From Thermoleophilaceae bacterium (lineage in GTDB: Bacteria > Actinomycetota > Thermoleophilia > Solirubrobacterales > Thermoleophilaceae), in NCBI GenBank assembly GCA_016929195.1, contig JAFGJG010000051.1:1-43676 (forward strand): a stretch of 43,676 nt of DNA, read 5' to 3'. Below the pieces are notes generated by a model that saw only the letters and a program-made list of their open reading frames with translations, was not told where the DNA came from and did not search any database. Positions 8,070-16,319 of the stretch are shown in pieces. The position numbers were made by a program, and so were the translations under genes. The stretch's first letter is position 1; the number at the start of each line of letters is the position of its first letter.

Positions 8070-9134
8070 ATGAAGGTCGGGCTGGTCCTCGGCGCCGGCG
8101 GGGTGCTCGGAGGCGCCTGGCTCACGGGCGGGCTCCACGCGCTCGCGCACGAGACCGACTGGGACCCGGGCAGCGCCGACTTCATCGTCGGGACGTCGGC
8201 GGGCTCCATGGTCGGCACCCTGATCGCGGCCGGCGTGCCGCCCTGGTTCATGGTCGCCCACTCGAAGGGCGAGAGCTTCGACGGCCTCGTCGGAAGGGAC
8301 GGGCGGCCGGCATCGGAGGCCGACCGCGCGGCGGGCGCGGTGTTCCGGCTCCATCGCGGGCTTCCCGGCATCGGGCCGGGGTCGCTGCGGATGGCGCTCA
8401 CCGCGCTCTCGAACCCGCTGCGGCACACGCCGCTCCAGCACATGGCCGGCTGGCTGCCGGCGGGCCTTGTCTCGACCGACTCGCTCAAGGAGATCGTGCA
8501 CCGGGTGGCGCCGGACCGCTGGATCGAGCATCCGAACCTGTGGACGGTGGCGTGCGACTACGGCACCGGCAGGCGCGTGCCCTTCGGGCGCGCCGACGCC
8601 CCGATCGCGCACATCGCCGATGCGGTTGCGGCATCCTGCGCGATCCCGGGCTTCTACCGGCCCGTGAGGATCGGCTCCCGCCGCTACGTGGACGGCGGCA
8701 TCTGCTCGGCATCGAACCTCGACCTGCTCGCCGGGCGCGGGCTCGACCTCGTGATCTGCCTCAACCCGCTCTCCTCGCGTGAGAGCCGGCTGTCGCCGAA
8801 CCCGCTCGACCTCGCCGGGAAGGTCAGCCGGGACGCCAACGGGCGCCGGCTCGGGCACGAGGCGCGCAAGGTCCGCGCCTACGGCACCGAGGTGGTGCTG
8901 ATCCAGCCGCAGGCGGACGACCTCGCGGCGATGGGCCGCAACCTGATGAGCCCGGACCGCCGCGACCTGGTGATCCGGACCGCGGAGCGCACGGTCGCCG
9001 AGCAGCTCCGTGCGGCGGGCGTCCGCGAGCGGCTCGAGGGCCTCCCCGAGGGCGAGGCCCACAGGGTGCGCCGGCCGGCCGGGCCGCCGTCGGAGTGGCC
9101 GGCGATCACGCCGGTGGCGAGGAGAGCGGCATGA
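8070..9134 (+). CDS. patatin-like phospholipase
   Basis: A 354-residue patatin-family lipid acyl hydrolase. The oxyanion loop GAGGVLGGAW is at residues ~8-17, the nucleophile elbow is GTSAGS (Ser near residue 48), and the dyad Asp is in VDGGICSASN near residues 209-218. Patatins of this length in actinobacteria act on phospholipid or other acyl esters; no signal peptide is seen, so it is cytoplasmic or peripheral. It is the first gene of a tightly coupled run with the acyltransferase (ATGA overlap) and the SRPBCC/acyl-CoA ligase. A deacylation/reacylation or lipid-remodelling role is inferred from that company. Confidence 0.9.
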   Translation: MKVGLVLGAGGVLGGAWLTGGLHALAHETDWDPGSADFIVGTSAGSMVGTLIAAGVPPWFMVAHSKGESFDGLVGRDGRPASEADRAAGAVFRLHRGLPGIGPGSLRMALTALSNPLRHTPLQHMAGWLPAGLVSTDSLKEIVHRVAPDRWIEHPNLWTVACDYGTGRRVPFGRADAPIAHIADAVAASCAIPGFYRPVRIGSRRYVDGGICSASNLDLLAGRGLDLVICLNPLSSRESRLSPNPLDLAGKVSRDANGRRLGHEARKVRAYGTEVVLIQPQADDLAAMGRNLMSPDRRDLVIRTAERTVAEQLRAAGVRERLEGLPEGEAHRVRRPAGPPSEWPAITPVARRAA

Positions 9135-10084
9135 GCGAGACGGGCAGCGCCCGCCGGTCACGGCGCCGGCCGTCGGCCAACGGCGGCGCTCCCGAGAAGG
9201 CGCCCGCGGCCGGCGGCCTCCTGGGCACGCTCGCGGGCGCCGCCGGGCGCGTGATCGGCACGGTGGCGGCCTCGGCGCAGCAGCGCGTGCCGAAGGCCGA
9301 CCTCGACGAGCGCGACCCCGACTACATCCGCGACACGCTCCCGTCGCTCTGGCTGCTCGCGAGCCTCTACTTCCGCGCCGACGTGCGCGGGCTCGAGCGC
9401 ATCCCGGAGGAGGGCCCCGTGCTGCTCGTGGGCAACCACTCGGGCGGCAACATGACGGTCGACACCGGCGTGTTCACGCTCGCGTTCAGCACGTACTTCG
9501 GCGTCGAGCGGCGCTTCTACCAGCTCGCCCACAACCTCGTGCTGTCCATGCCCGGGCTCGGCTTCCTGCGGAAGTACGGCACCGTGGCGGCGAACCCGGC
9601 GAACGCCGCGAAGGCGCTCGAGTCGGGCGCCGCGCTGCTGGTCTACCCCGGCGGCGACTACGAGGTCCACCGGCCGAGCTGGGAGGCCGGGAAGGTCGAC
9701 TTCGACGGGCGCAAGGGCTTCCTCCGGCTCGCGCTGAAGCACGACGTGCCGATCGTGCCGGTGGTGTCGGCGGGGGGCCAGGAGACGGCCCTCTTCCTGA
9801 CCCGCGGCGAGGGGCTCTCGCGGCTGCTGCGGCTCGACAGCATGTTCCGGCTGAAGGTGCTGCCCGTCTCGCTGGCGCTCCCCTGGGGCCTGAACGTCGG
9901 GGACATGCTCGGCCACATACCGCTGCCGGCGAAGATCACGATCGACGTGCTGGATCCGATCCACCTGCGCGAGGAGTTCGGCGAGGACCCGGACCTGAAC
10001 GAGGTCTACGACGAGGTGCTCGGCCGGATGCAGGCCGCGCTCACGGCGCTGCAGGCCGAGCGCCGCCTGCCGGTGCTCGGCTGA
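9131..10084 (+). CDS. PlsC-like lysophospholipid acyltransferase
   Basis: A 317-residue member of the 1-acyl-glycerol-3-phosphate acyltransferase superfamily. The N-terminal ~60 residues are basic and Ala/Gly-rich; the catalytic region begins at VLLVGNHSGGNMTVD. The second block (YPGGDYEVHRPSW) and the third (VPIVPVVSAGG) are also recognisable. The catalytic His is separated from the next Asp by seven residues instead of the classical four, as in the NHSGG subgroup rather than PlsC itself. The ATG at 9131 is preferred over the upstream in-frame start because it interlocks with the patatin stop (ATGA). The stop overlaps the next ATG by one base. Confidence 0.88.
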   Translation: MSETGSARRSRRRPSANGGAPEKAPAAGGLLGTLAGAAGRVIGTVAASAQQRVPKADLDERDPDYIRDTLPSLWLLASLYFRADVRGLERIPEEGPVLLVGNHSGGNMTVDTGVFTLAFSTYFGVERRFYQLAHNLVLSMPGLGFLRKYGTVAANPANAAKALESGAALLVYPGGDYEVHRPSWEAGKVDFDGRKGFLRLALKHDVPIVPVVSAGGQETALFLTRGEGLSRLLRLDSMFRLKVLPVSLALPWGLNVGDMLGHIPLPAKITIDVLDPIHLREEFGEDPDLNEVYDEVLGRMQAALTALQAERRLPVLG

Positions 10085-12165
10085 TGCGCATCGAGCGGAC
10101 GCGCACCATCGCGGCGCCGCGCGAGCAGATCTGGGAGCGGGTGCGCGATCCCGCCGGCTACCCGACCTTCATCGAGGGCATGACCCGCTGTGAGGTCAAG
10201 AGCGAGGGGGAGGCCGGGCTCGGGTCGCGCTACTCCATGCGGATGCACGTGGGCTCGGCCGACGTGGGCGGCATCGTCGAGCTGGTCGAGTTCGACGAGC
10301 CGGGCGACCTCAGCTGGACGAACCTGACCGGCATCGACCAGCGCGGGCGCTGGCGCCTGCGCGAAGCCGGCGACGGGCGCACGCGCGTGACGCTGCGGCT
10401 CAACTACGACTCTCCCGGCGGGATTCTCGGCATGATCACCGACCGCGTGTCCGCCCCGATCGTGGGCCGCAACCTCGAGCGGACGCTCGACAACCTGCAA
10501 CATCAAGCCGAAGGGGGAGGAGTGGCTCAACCAGGGACGGGCGTGACCGGCAGGATCGGTCACGCGCTCGGAAGCGCGAAGGTGCTGGTGGACGCGGGCG
10601 TGGTCCGGCCGATCCGGCCGGACAAGCTGCTGAAGGTCCTGACCACGCTGGCCCGCTTCGGCCGCAGCCCCGCCGCCGGGACGATCTCGCTCGCGCACCG
10701 CTTCGCGGACGAGCCGATGATCCTCGACGAGCTCGGCACGCTCACCTTCGGCGAGGTCAACCGGCGCACGAACGCGCTTGCGCACGCGCTCTCCGACGCC
10801 GGCATCAAGGAGGGCGACGGCGTCGGGATCATGTGCCGCAACCACCGCGGCTTCATCGAGGCCACCGTCGCCGTGTCGAAGCTGGGCGCGGACGCGCTCT
10901 ACCTGAACACGGCCTTCGCCGGCCCCCAGCTGACCGAGGTGGCCAAGCGCGAGAAGCCGGTGGCGATCATCTACGACGAGGAGTTCGCCGGGCTACTGGC
11001 CGACGCCGGCAAGCGCCGCAAGCGCTTCATCGCCTGGCACGACTCCGAGAAGACCGCCGACCCCACGCTCGAGGAGCTGATCGCGAGCGGCGACCCGACC
11101 GACGTGGTCGCGCCGGGGCGCGAGGGCCGCGTCGTGATCCTCACGTCGGGCACGACCGGCACCCCGAAGGGCGCGTCGCGGGGCAACCCGCAGTCGCTCG
11201 ACCCGGCCGTGTCGCTGCTGTCGCGGATCCCGCTGCGCACGCGCCAGACCGTGCACATCGCCGCGCCGCTGTTCCACTCGTGGGGCTTCGCGCACTACAC
11301 GATCGGGCTGATCCTCGGCAGCAGCTACGTGCTGCGGCACAAGTTCGATCCTGAGGCGTGCCTCGCCGAGGTGGCGCGCACGCGCGCCGAGGTCCTGGTG
11401 GTCGTGCCGGTGATGATGCAGCGCATCCTCGAGCTCCCGCCCGACGTGCGCCGCAAGTACGACGTCTCCTCGCTCAAGGTCGTCGCGGCCAGCGGCTCGG
11501 CGCTGCCCGGCGACCTCGCCACCGACTGGATGGACGAGTTCGGGGACAACCTCTACAACCTCTACGGCTCGACGGAGGTGGCGTGGGCGTCGATCGCGAC
11601 GCCGGAGCAGATGCGCGCCGCACCGGGCACGGCCGGATCGCCGCCGCGCGGGACGATCGTGAAGCTCTTCGACGAGCGCGGCCGGCCGACGCCCTCAGGC
11701 GAGACCGGCCGGATCTTCGTCGGCAACGAGATGCTGTTCGAGGGCTACACGGGCGGCGGCTCGAAGGACGTGATCGACGGGCTGATGGCCACCGGGGACG
11801 TCGGCCGCTTCGACTCCGAGGGCCGGCTGTTCGTGGAGGGCCGTGACGACGAGATGATCGTGTCGGGCGGCGAGAACGTCTTCCCTGCGGAGGTGGAGGA
11901 CACGCTCGCGCGCCACCCGGCCGTCTGCGAGGCCGCCGCCGTGGGCGTGCCGGACAAGGACTTCGGGCAGCGCCTGCGCGCGTTCGTCGTGCTCGAGGCC
12001 GATGCCGAGGTGAGCGAGGACGACCTCAAGGACCACGTCAAGCGCAACCTCGCGCGCTTCAAGGTCCCGCGCGAGATCGTGTTCCTCGACGAGCTTCCTC
12101 GCAACGCCACGGGCAAGATCCTCAAGCGCGATCTCAAGGGTCATACCGTCGGTAGTTCCGGGTAA
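10084..12165 (+). CDS. SRPBCC domain fused to acyl-CoA synthetase
   Basis: A 693-residue protein. Residues 1-~145 form an SRPBCC/polyketide-cyclase-like lipid-binding domain (opening with RTIAAPREQIWERVRDPAGY and ending with a long amphipathic helix). Residues ~155-693 are an AMP-forming acyl-CoA ligase: P-loop TSGTTGTPKG, acceptor motif YGSTEVAW, hinge GRDDEMIVSGGENVFPAEVE and the catalytic lysine in PRNATGKILKR. The ligase most resembles the fatty-acid FadD group. No stop codon separates the parts; an internal GTG at 10522 follows GGGGGAGGA by only one base, too close for a normal ribosome site, so a true fusion is favoured but internal initiation is not excluded. The gene is coupled to the acyltransferase (TGATG). 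Confidence 0.88.
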   Translation: MRIERTRTIAAPREQIWERVRDPAGYPTFIEGMTRCEVKSEGEAGLGSRYSMRMHVGSADVGGIVELVEFDEPGDLSWTNLTGIDQRGRWRLREAGDGRTRVTLRLNYDSPGGILGMITDRVSAPIVGRNLERTLDNLQHQAEGGGVAQPGTGVTGRIGHALGSAKVLVDAGVVRPIRPDKLLKVLTTLARFGRSPAAGTISLAHRFADEPMILDELGTLTFGEVNRRTNALAHALSDAGIKEGDGVGIMCRNHRGFIEATVAVSKLGADALYLNTAFAGPQLTEVAKREKPVAIIYDEEFAGLLADAGKRRKRFIAWHDSEKTADPTLEELIASGDPTDVVAPGREGRVVILTSGTTGTPKGASRGNPQSLDPAVSLLSRIPLRTRQTVHIAAPLFHSWGFAHYTIGLILGSSYVLRHKFDPEACLAEVARTRAEVLVVVPVMMQRILELPPDVRRKYDVSSLKVVAASGSALPGDLATDWMDEFGDNLYNLYGSTEVAWASIATPEQMRAAPGTAGSPPRGTIVKLFDERGRPTPSGETGRIFVGNEMLFEGYTGGGSKDVIDGLMATGDVGRFDSEGRLFVEGRDDEMIVSGGENVFPAEVEDTLARHPAVCEAAAVGVPDKDFGQRLRAFVVLEADAEVSEDDLKDHVKRNLARFKVPREIVFLDELPRNATGKILKRDLKGHTVGSSG

Positions 12166-12237
12166 TAATTCCCTCGCCGCCATACCCATGAGAGTGTCAG
12201 GGCGCTCTCGCTCGTCGAGTGAGGTAAGGGAGAGATT

Positions 12238-12519
12238 TTGGACGTCCTGCTGATCGTGGTGATTGTCCTGGCGGTGCTGATGGGGTTGATCGGGCTCGGC
12301 GTCGTGGCCGGCAGCGGGCGTGCCCGCCGGATGGACGACCACCGGTACCACGCCGACGAGCTCAGGCGCGAGGCGGAGTTCCACGACGCCCGCGCCGAGC
12401 GCGGCCGCATGGAGGCCGAGGAGCGAGCCGAGCGCGGCGGCCGGTTCGAGCGCCGGCCCCGGGAGACGGGCGAGTCGCCCGAGGAGTCGTCCGAGCACCT
12501 CCCGGGCCCGCGCGACTAG
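12238..12519 (+). CDS. small membrane-anchored charged protein
   Basis: A 93-residue protein with one N-terminal hydrophobic helix (about residues 2-24) followed by a highly charged Arg/Glu-rich region (DELRREAEFHDARAERGRME) that should form a long helix or coiled coil, and a disordered acidic end. It starts at a TTG supported by AAGGGAGAG five bases upstream. No enzyme motif is present and the family is not recognised. It lies 73 bases after the ligase and 10 bases before the GH3 gene. Confidence 0.65.
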   Translation: MDVLLIVVIVLAVLMGLIGLGVVAGSGRARRMDDHRYHADELRREAEFHDARAERGRMEAEERAERGGRFERRPRETGESPEESSEHLPGPRD

Positions 12520-12529
12520 TCTGCCTGCG

Positions 12530-14698
12530 ATGAGGAGGAGAGGGGCCCTCGCGGCCCTCGCGGCGGTCGCCGCCGCTGTCGCCATGGCCGCGCCGGCCCA
12601 GGCCGCCGGGCGCTGCGGCGACCATCCGTGGTGCGACCGCTCGAAGCCGGCGGACGTCCGCGCCGGCCTCCTGCTCGCCCAGATGACGCTCGACGAGAAG
12701 ATCGGGCTGATGGGCGGGGACGACAACGGGCTCGGGGACGCGAGCAAGAGCTCCGGCGCCGTGGACGGCATCCCGCGGCTGGGCGTGCCGCCGCTCTACG
12801 TGAACGACGGCCCGAGCGGCATCCGCCAGGGGATCGGGGAGACCGCGAGGCCGGCCACCGCGCTCCCGTCCGGGCTCGCCCTGGGAGCGAGCTTCGATCC
12901 GCAGCTCGCCGCCCGCTACGCACGGGTGATCGCCGCCGAGGCACGGCGCCGCGGCCACGACGTGGTGCTCGGGCCGATGGTCAACCTCATCCGCGACCCG
13001 CGGGCGGGCCGCAACTTCGAGAGCTTCGGAGAGGACCCGCAGCTCCTCGGCGACATGGGCGTCGCGTGGATCCGCGCGCTGCAGAAGGCCGGCGTGATCG
13101 CGGACGTGAAGCACTACCTCGCGAACAGCCAGGAGACGGACCGCTTCACGGTCGACGAGATCATCGACGAGCGCACGCTGCGCGAGATCTACCTGCCGCA
13201 CTTCGAGGCCGCCGTGCGGCGCGGCCGCGTGGGCACGGTGATGACCGCCTACAACAAGGTCAACGGCGACTACATGGGAGCCAGCCGGCCGCTGGTGCGC
13301 GACACGCTCATGGACGCCTTCGGATTCGACGGCTTCGTGCTGTCGGACTTCTTCGCGAACGGCGACACCGTGGGATCGGCGCTCGCGGGCCAGAGCCTCG
13401 CGCTGCCGGTGCCGGCCTACTTCGCGCCGAACCTCGTGCGCGACGCCGTCGACTCGGGACGCGTCCCGGCCGCGACGATCGACGACCTCGTGCGGCGCTA
13501 CCTGCGCGTGCTGTTCCGCTTCGGCGTGTTCGACCGGGCGGCGTTTCCCCGGAACGCGCGGATCCCCGTCAAGCGCCACGGGCGCGTGGCGCGCGAGGTC
13601 GAGGCGCGCTCGATCGTCCTGCTGCGCAACAGGCGCGCGCTGTTGCCGCTCAGGCCGCGGCGGCTCGGCTCGGTGGCGGTGATCGGCAAGCCGGCGGCCG
13701 AGTACCAGCGGGCCAACATGATGTCGAGCGGCGGCGTCAGGCCGTTCTACTCGGTCACCGTCCTGCGCGGGATCCGGCGCGCGGCGCGCGGCCGCTTCGC
13801 GGTCCGCTACGACGACGGCTCCGACCTCGAGCGCGCCGCCCGCGTGGCCAGGCGGGCGGACGTGGCGATCGTGGCGGGCGCGCCTAGCGTGTCGTCGGGC
13901 GAGTTCGAGGACCGCCCCTGTCTCGGGCTCGACTGCCCGGCGGCGGCCCCGCACCAGGACCGGCTGATACGGGCGATCGCCGGCGCCAACTCCCGGACGG
14001 TCGTGGTGCTCCAGTCGCCCGGGCCGGTGACCATGCCGTGGCTGCGGCGCGTCCCGGCGGTGGTCGAGGCCTGGTGGCCCGGCGAGGAGGGCGGCAACGC
14101 CGTCGCCGACGTGCTCTTCGGGCGGGTCAACCCGTCCGGGAGGCTGCCCGTGACCTATCCGCGCTCGCTCGCCGACGTGCCGGCGCGCACCCCGCAGCAG
14201 TTCCCGGGCGTGAACGGCCGCGCGCTCTACTCGGAGGGCGTGCTGGTGGGCTACCGCTGGTACGACCGCCGCGGCATCCGGCCGCTGTTCCCGTTCGGCT
14301 TCGGGCTCTCCTACACGAGCTTCCACTACCGCGACCTGGCCGTGCGGGCACGGCCGGCGGGCGGGGGCCGCGTCCGGGTGAGCCTGCGCGTGGCGAACGT
14401 CGGCCCGCGGAAGGGGGCCGAGGTCGTGCAGGTCTACCTCGGCCTGCCGCGGCCGGCGCCGGGGGTCGTCCAGCCGCCGAAGGCGCTAAAGCGCTTCAAG
14501 CGGGTGGTGATCCCGAGCGGGCGCAGCCGCGACCTGAGCTTCGTGCTGAACGACCGCGACTTCTCCTACTGGGACTCCGACACGCACCACTGGCGGGTGG
14601 CCCCGGGCTGCTACCGGCTGATGGTCGGCAGCTCCTCGCGCGACATCCGGCTGCGCACGATGCTGGCCCGCCGCGGCGCCGGCTGCGCGCGGCCCTAG
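12530..14698 (+). CDS. secreted glycoside hydrolase family 3 (beta-glucosidase-like)
   Basis: A 722-residue GH3 enzyme. A signal peptide (MRRRGALAAL... ending APAQA) covers residues 1-~26. The N-terminal barrel has the sugar-binding KHYLANSQETDR segment and the catalytic nucleophile Asp273 in VLSDFFAN. The C-terminal alpha/beta sandwich begins near RSIVLLRN, and a fibronectin-III-like domain closes the protein (after FPFGFGLSYTSF, a hallmark of GH3 beta-glucosidases). It hydrolyses beta-linked glucosides, xylosides or aryl glycosides outside the membrane; the exact sugar is not evident. The ATG at 12530 is chosen because it begins the signal peptide. An imperfect hairpin follows the stop. Confidence 0.92.
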   Translation: MRRRGALAALAAVAAAVAMAAPAQAAGRCGDHPWCDRSKPADVRAGLLLAQMTLDEKIGLMGGDDNGLGDASKSSGAVDGIPRLGVPPLYVNDGPSGIRQGIGETARPATALPSGLALGASFDPQLAARYARVIAAEARRRGHDVVLGPMVNLIRDPRAGRNFESFGEDPQLLGDMGVAWIRALQKAGVIADVKHYLANSQETDRFTVDEIIDERTLREIYLPHFEAAVRRGRVGTVMTAYNKVNGDYMGASRPLVRDTLMDAFGFDGFVLSDFFANGDTVGSALAGQSLALPVPAYFAPNLVRDAVDSGRVPAATIDDLVRRYLRVLFRFGVFDRAAFPRNARIPVKRHGRVAREVEARSIVLLRNRRALLPLRPRRLGSVAVIGKPAAEYQRANMMSSGGVRPFYSVTVLRGIRRAARGRFAVRYDDGSDLERAARVARRADVAIVAGAPSVSSGEFEDRPCLGLDCPAAAPHQDRLIRAIAGANSRTVVVLQSPGPVTMPWLRRVPAVVEAWWPGEEGGNAVADVLFGRVNPSGRLPVTYPRSLADVPARTPQQFPGVNGRALYSEGVLVGYRWYDRRGIRPLFPFGFGLSYTSFHYRDLAVRARPAGGGRVRVSLRVANVGPRKGAEVVQVYLGLPRPAPGVVQPPKALKRFKRVVIPSGRSRDLSFVLNDRDFSYWDSDTHHWRVAPGCYRLMVGSSSRDIRLRTMLARRGAGCARP

Positions 14699-14722
14699 GC
14701 CGCGCCGCCGCCCGAGGCAACC

Positions 14723-14761
14723 GTCCTGACTACTGGTTGCAGAGCAACCACAGGGCAGGAC
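14723..14761. terminator. imperfect hairpin between convergent genes
   Basis: A 39-base symmetric structure: outer arms GTCCTG/CAGGAC and inner arms GGTTGC/GCAACC with loop AGA, separated by a 6x6 internal loop. It sits between the convergent GH3 and pepA genes and could serve both strands. No T-run follows on either side, so terminator function is inferred from position and symmetry. Confidence 0.55.
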
Positions 14762-14795
14762 ACTTCCGGCGAAAGACGCACCGAAGAGGGGTGAG

Positions 14796-16250
14796 CTAGG
14801 CGCGAGCCGCGCGCGCGGCCAGCTCGATGAGCAGGCGGGTGCCGAAGCCGGACGCGCCCTTGCCCACGTACGGGCGGGACATGCCCCAGGCCGTGCCGGC
14901 GATGTCCATGTGCGCCCAGGGCACGTCGTTCACGAACTGGCGCAGGAACTCGGCGGCGTAGTTGGAGCTCGCGACGCGGGCGTCCGAGGCGTTCGTGAGG
15001 TCCGCGAACTTGCCCTTCGTCAGGTCGAGGTACTCCGGGTGGAGCGGCATGCGCCAGCAGATCTCGCCGGTCGTGTCGCCGGCGCCGGCCACCTCGTCGT
15101 ACCAGGCGTCGTCGTTCGCGTAGAGCCCGGCGTGCGTGTGCCCGAGGGCGACGAGGATCGCCCCGGTGAGCGTGGCGAGGTCCACGATCCGCTCGGCGCC
15201 CTGCTCGACGGCGTAGCAGAGGGCGTCGGCGAGGATCAGGCGCCCCTCGGCGTCCGTGTTGTTGATCTCGATCGTCTTGCCGTTCATCGCGGTGACGATG
15301 TCGCCCGGCTTCACCGCGTGGCCGCTCGGCATGTTCTCGGTCGACGGCACCACGGCGGTCACCGTGGCGGGCAGCCCGAGCCGGGCGATCCCGGCCATCG
15401 ACTCGATGACCGCGGCGCCGCCCGACATGTCGAACTTCATCTCCTGCATCTTCGCCGAGGGCTTGATGGAGATCCCGCCGGTGTCGAAGGTCACGGCCTT
15501 GCCGACGTAGCCGAGGTGCGGCCCGCTTGCGCCCGGCGGGCGGTAGCGGAGGACGATCAGCCGCGGCTCCACGTGGGAGCCCTGCGCCACGGCGGCGAAC
15601 GCGCCCATGCCGCGGGCCACGATCGCGTCGCGGTCGAGCAGCTCGACCTCGAGCGCCTCGTGCTCGTCGGCGATCTCACCGGCGCGCTCGGCGAGGAAGC
15701 TCGGGGTCGCGACGTTGGCGGGCAGGTTCTGGAGGTCGCGCGCGTCGTTGGCGGACTCGGCCGCCACCTGCCCGCGCCGGAGATCGTCCTCGCCGGGCGC
15801 CGCGCCGCTGATCTCGAGCGACTCGAGGCCGCCGCCGCTCTCGTCGTCGCGCTCGGACTTGAAGCGGTCGAAGGTGTAGAGCGACAGCACGGTCCCCTCG
15901 ACGATCCCGGCGCCCACGCCCTCGCCCTCCGGCGCATCCCACGACAGGGACACCGCGCCGAGCTCCCGCGCGCGCGAGGCGACGGCGGCAGCGGCCACCC
16001 GGGCGCGCTCCGCGTCGAGCTCCGCGCGCTTGCCGAGGCCCGCGATCAGGACGCGCCGGCGGCCGCCGCCGGGAGCGTCCTCGTGGGTCACCGCGACCTT
16101 GCGCAGACCGGGCTTCGCCTCGCCCAGCTCGACCAGCGGCTGCAGCGCCGGGTCGTCGAGCGGCTCGTCCTCGAACAGCGGGACGACGCGAGTGTCGGCG
16201 GCGGTCTCCGCGGGCGATCCCGGGCGGGCTGAGAGGCGAACGGGGGGCAA
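14796..16250 (-). CDS. pepA: leucyl aminopeptidase (M17)
   Basis: A 484-residue M17 metallo-aminopeptidase of the usual size. The N-terminal macro-like domain is followed by the catalytic domain, with VGKAVTFDTGGISIKPS (the metal-binding Lys and Asp), MKFDMSGGAAVI and the family signature NTDAEGRLILADAL. It removes N-terminal residues from peptides in the cytoplasm, typically as a hexamer with two metal ions. The longest reading starts at a TTG; no ATG or GTG lies conveniently near, and no clear ribosome site is seen, so the start is less certain than the identity. It is divergent from the thiolase gene. Confidence 0.93.
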   Translation of the reverse strand: MPPVRLSARPGSPAETAADTRVVPLFEDEPLDDPALQPLVELGEAKPGLRKVAVTHEDAPGGGRRRVLIAGLGKRAELDAERARVAAAAVASRARELGAVSLSWDAPEGEGVGAGIVEGTVLSLYTFDRFKSERDDESGGGLESLEISGAAPGEDDLRRGQVAAESANDARDLQNLPANVATPSFLAERAGEIADEHEALEVELLDRDAIVARGMGAFAAVAQGSHVEPRLIVLRYRPPGASGPHLGYVGKAVTFDTGGISIKPSAKMQEMKFDMSGGAAVIESMAGIARLGLPATVTAVVPSTENMPSGHAVKPGDIVTAMNGKTIEINNTDAEGRLILADALCYAVEQGAERIVDLATLTGAILVALGHTHAGLYANDDAWYDEVAGAGDTTGEICWRMPLHPEYLDLTKGKFADLTNASDARVASSNYAAEFLRQFVNDVPWAHMDIAGTAWGMSRPYVGKGASGFGTRLLIELAARAARA

Positions 16251-16303
16251 GGCGGGCCGAGTGTAGAGCCCCGCCGGTATCGTTGCGGCCCCCGCCAGCC
16301 GTC

Positions 16304-16309
16304 AAGGAG
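16304..16309 (+). promoter_or_regulatory. ribosome-binding site of the thiolase gene
   Basis: AAGGAG lies ten bases before the ATG at 16320 and fixes that start. The divergent pepA gene begins 69 bases upstream. Confidence 0.6.
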
Positions 16310-16319
16310 ACCCACGCCG

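Noticed and set aside
7041-9161. Long minus-strand open frame opposite the secreted protein and patatin genes
   Set aside because: Low-complexity Arg/Pro/Ala composition and overlap with two convincing plus-strand genes; the same applies to other antisense frames at 12.4-14.3 kb, 19.8-20.6 kb and 25.9-27.5 kb.
10522-12165. Separate acyl-CoA ligase gene starting at the internal GTG
   Set aside because: The Shine-Dalgarno-like GGGGGAGGA ends one base before that GTG, and the reading frame is open from the SRPBCC domain without a stop; a fusion explains it better, though internal initiation is not excluded.
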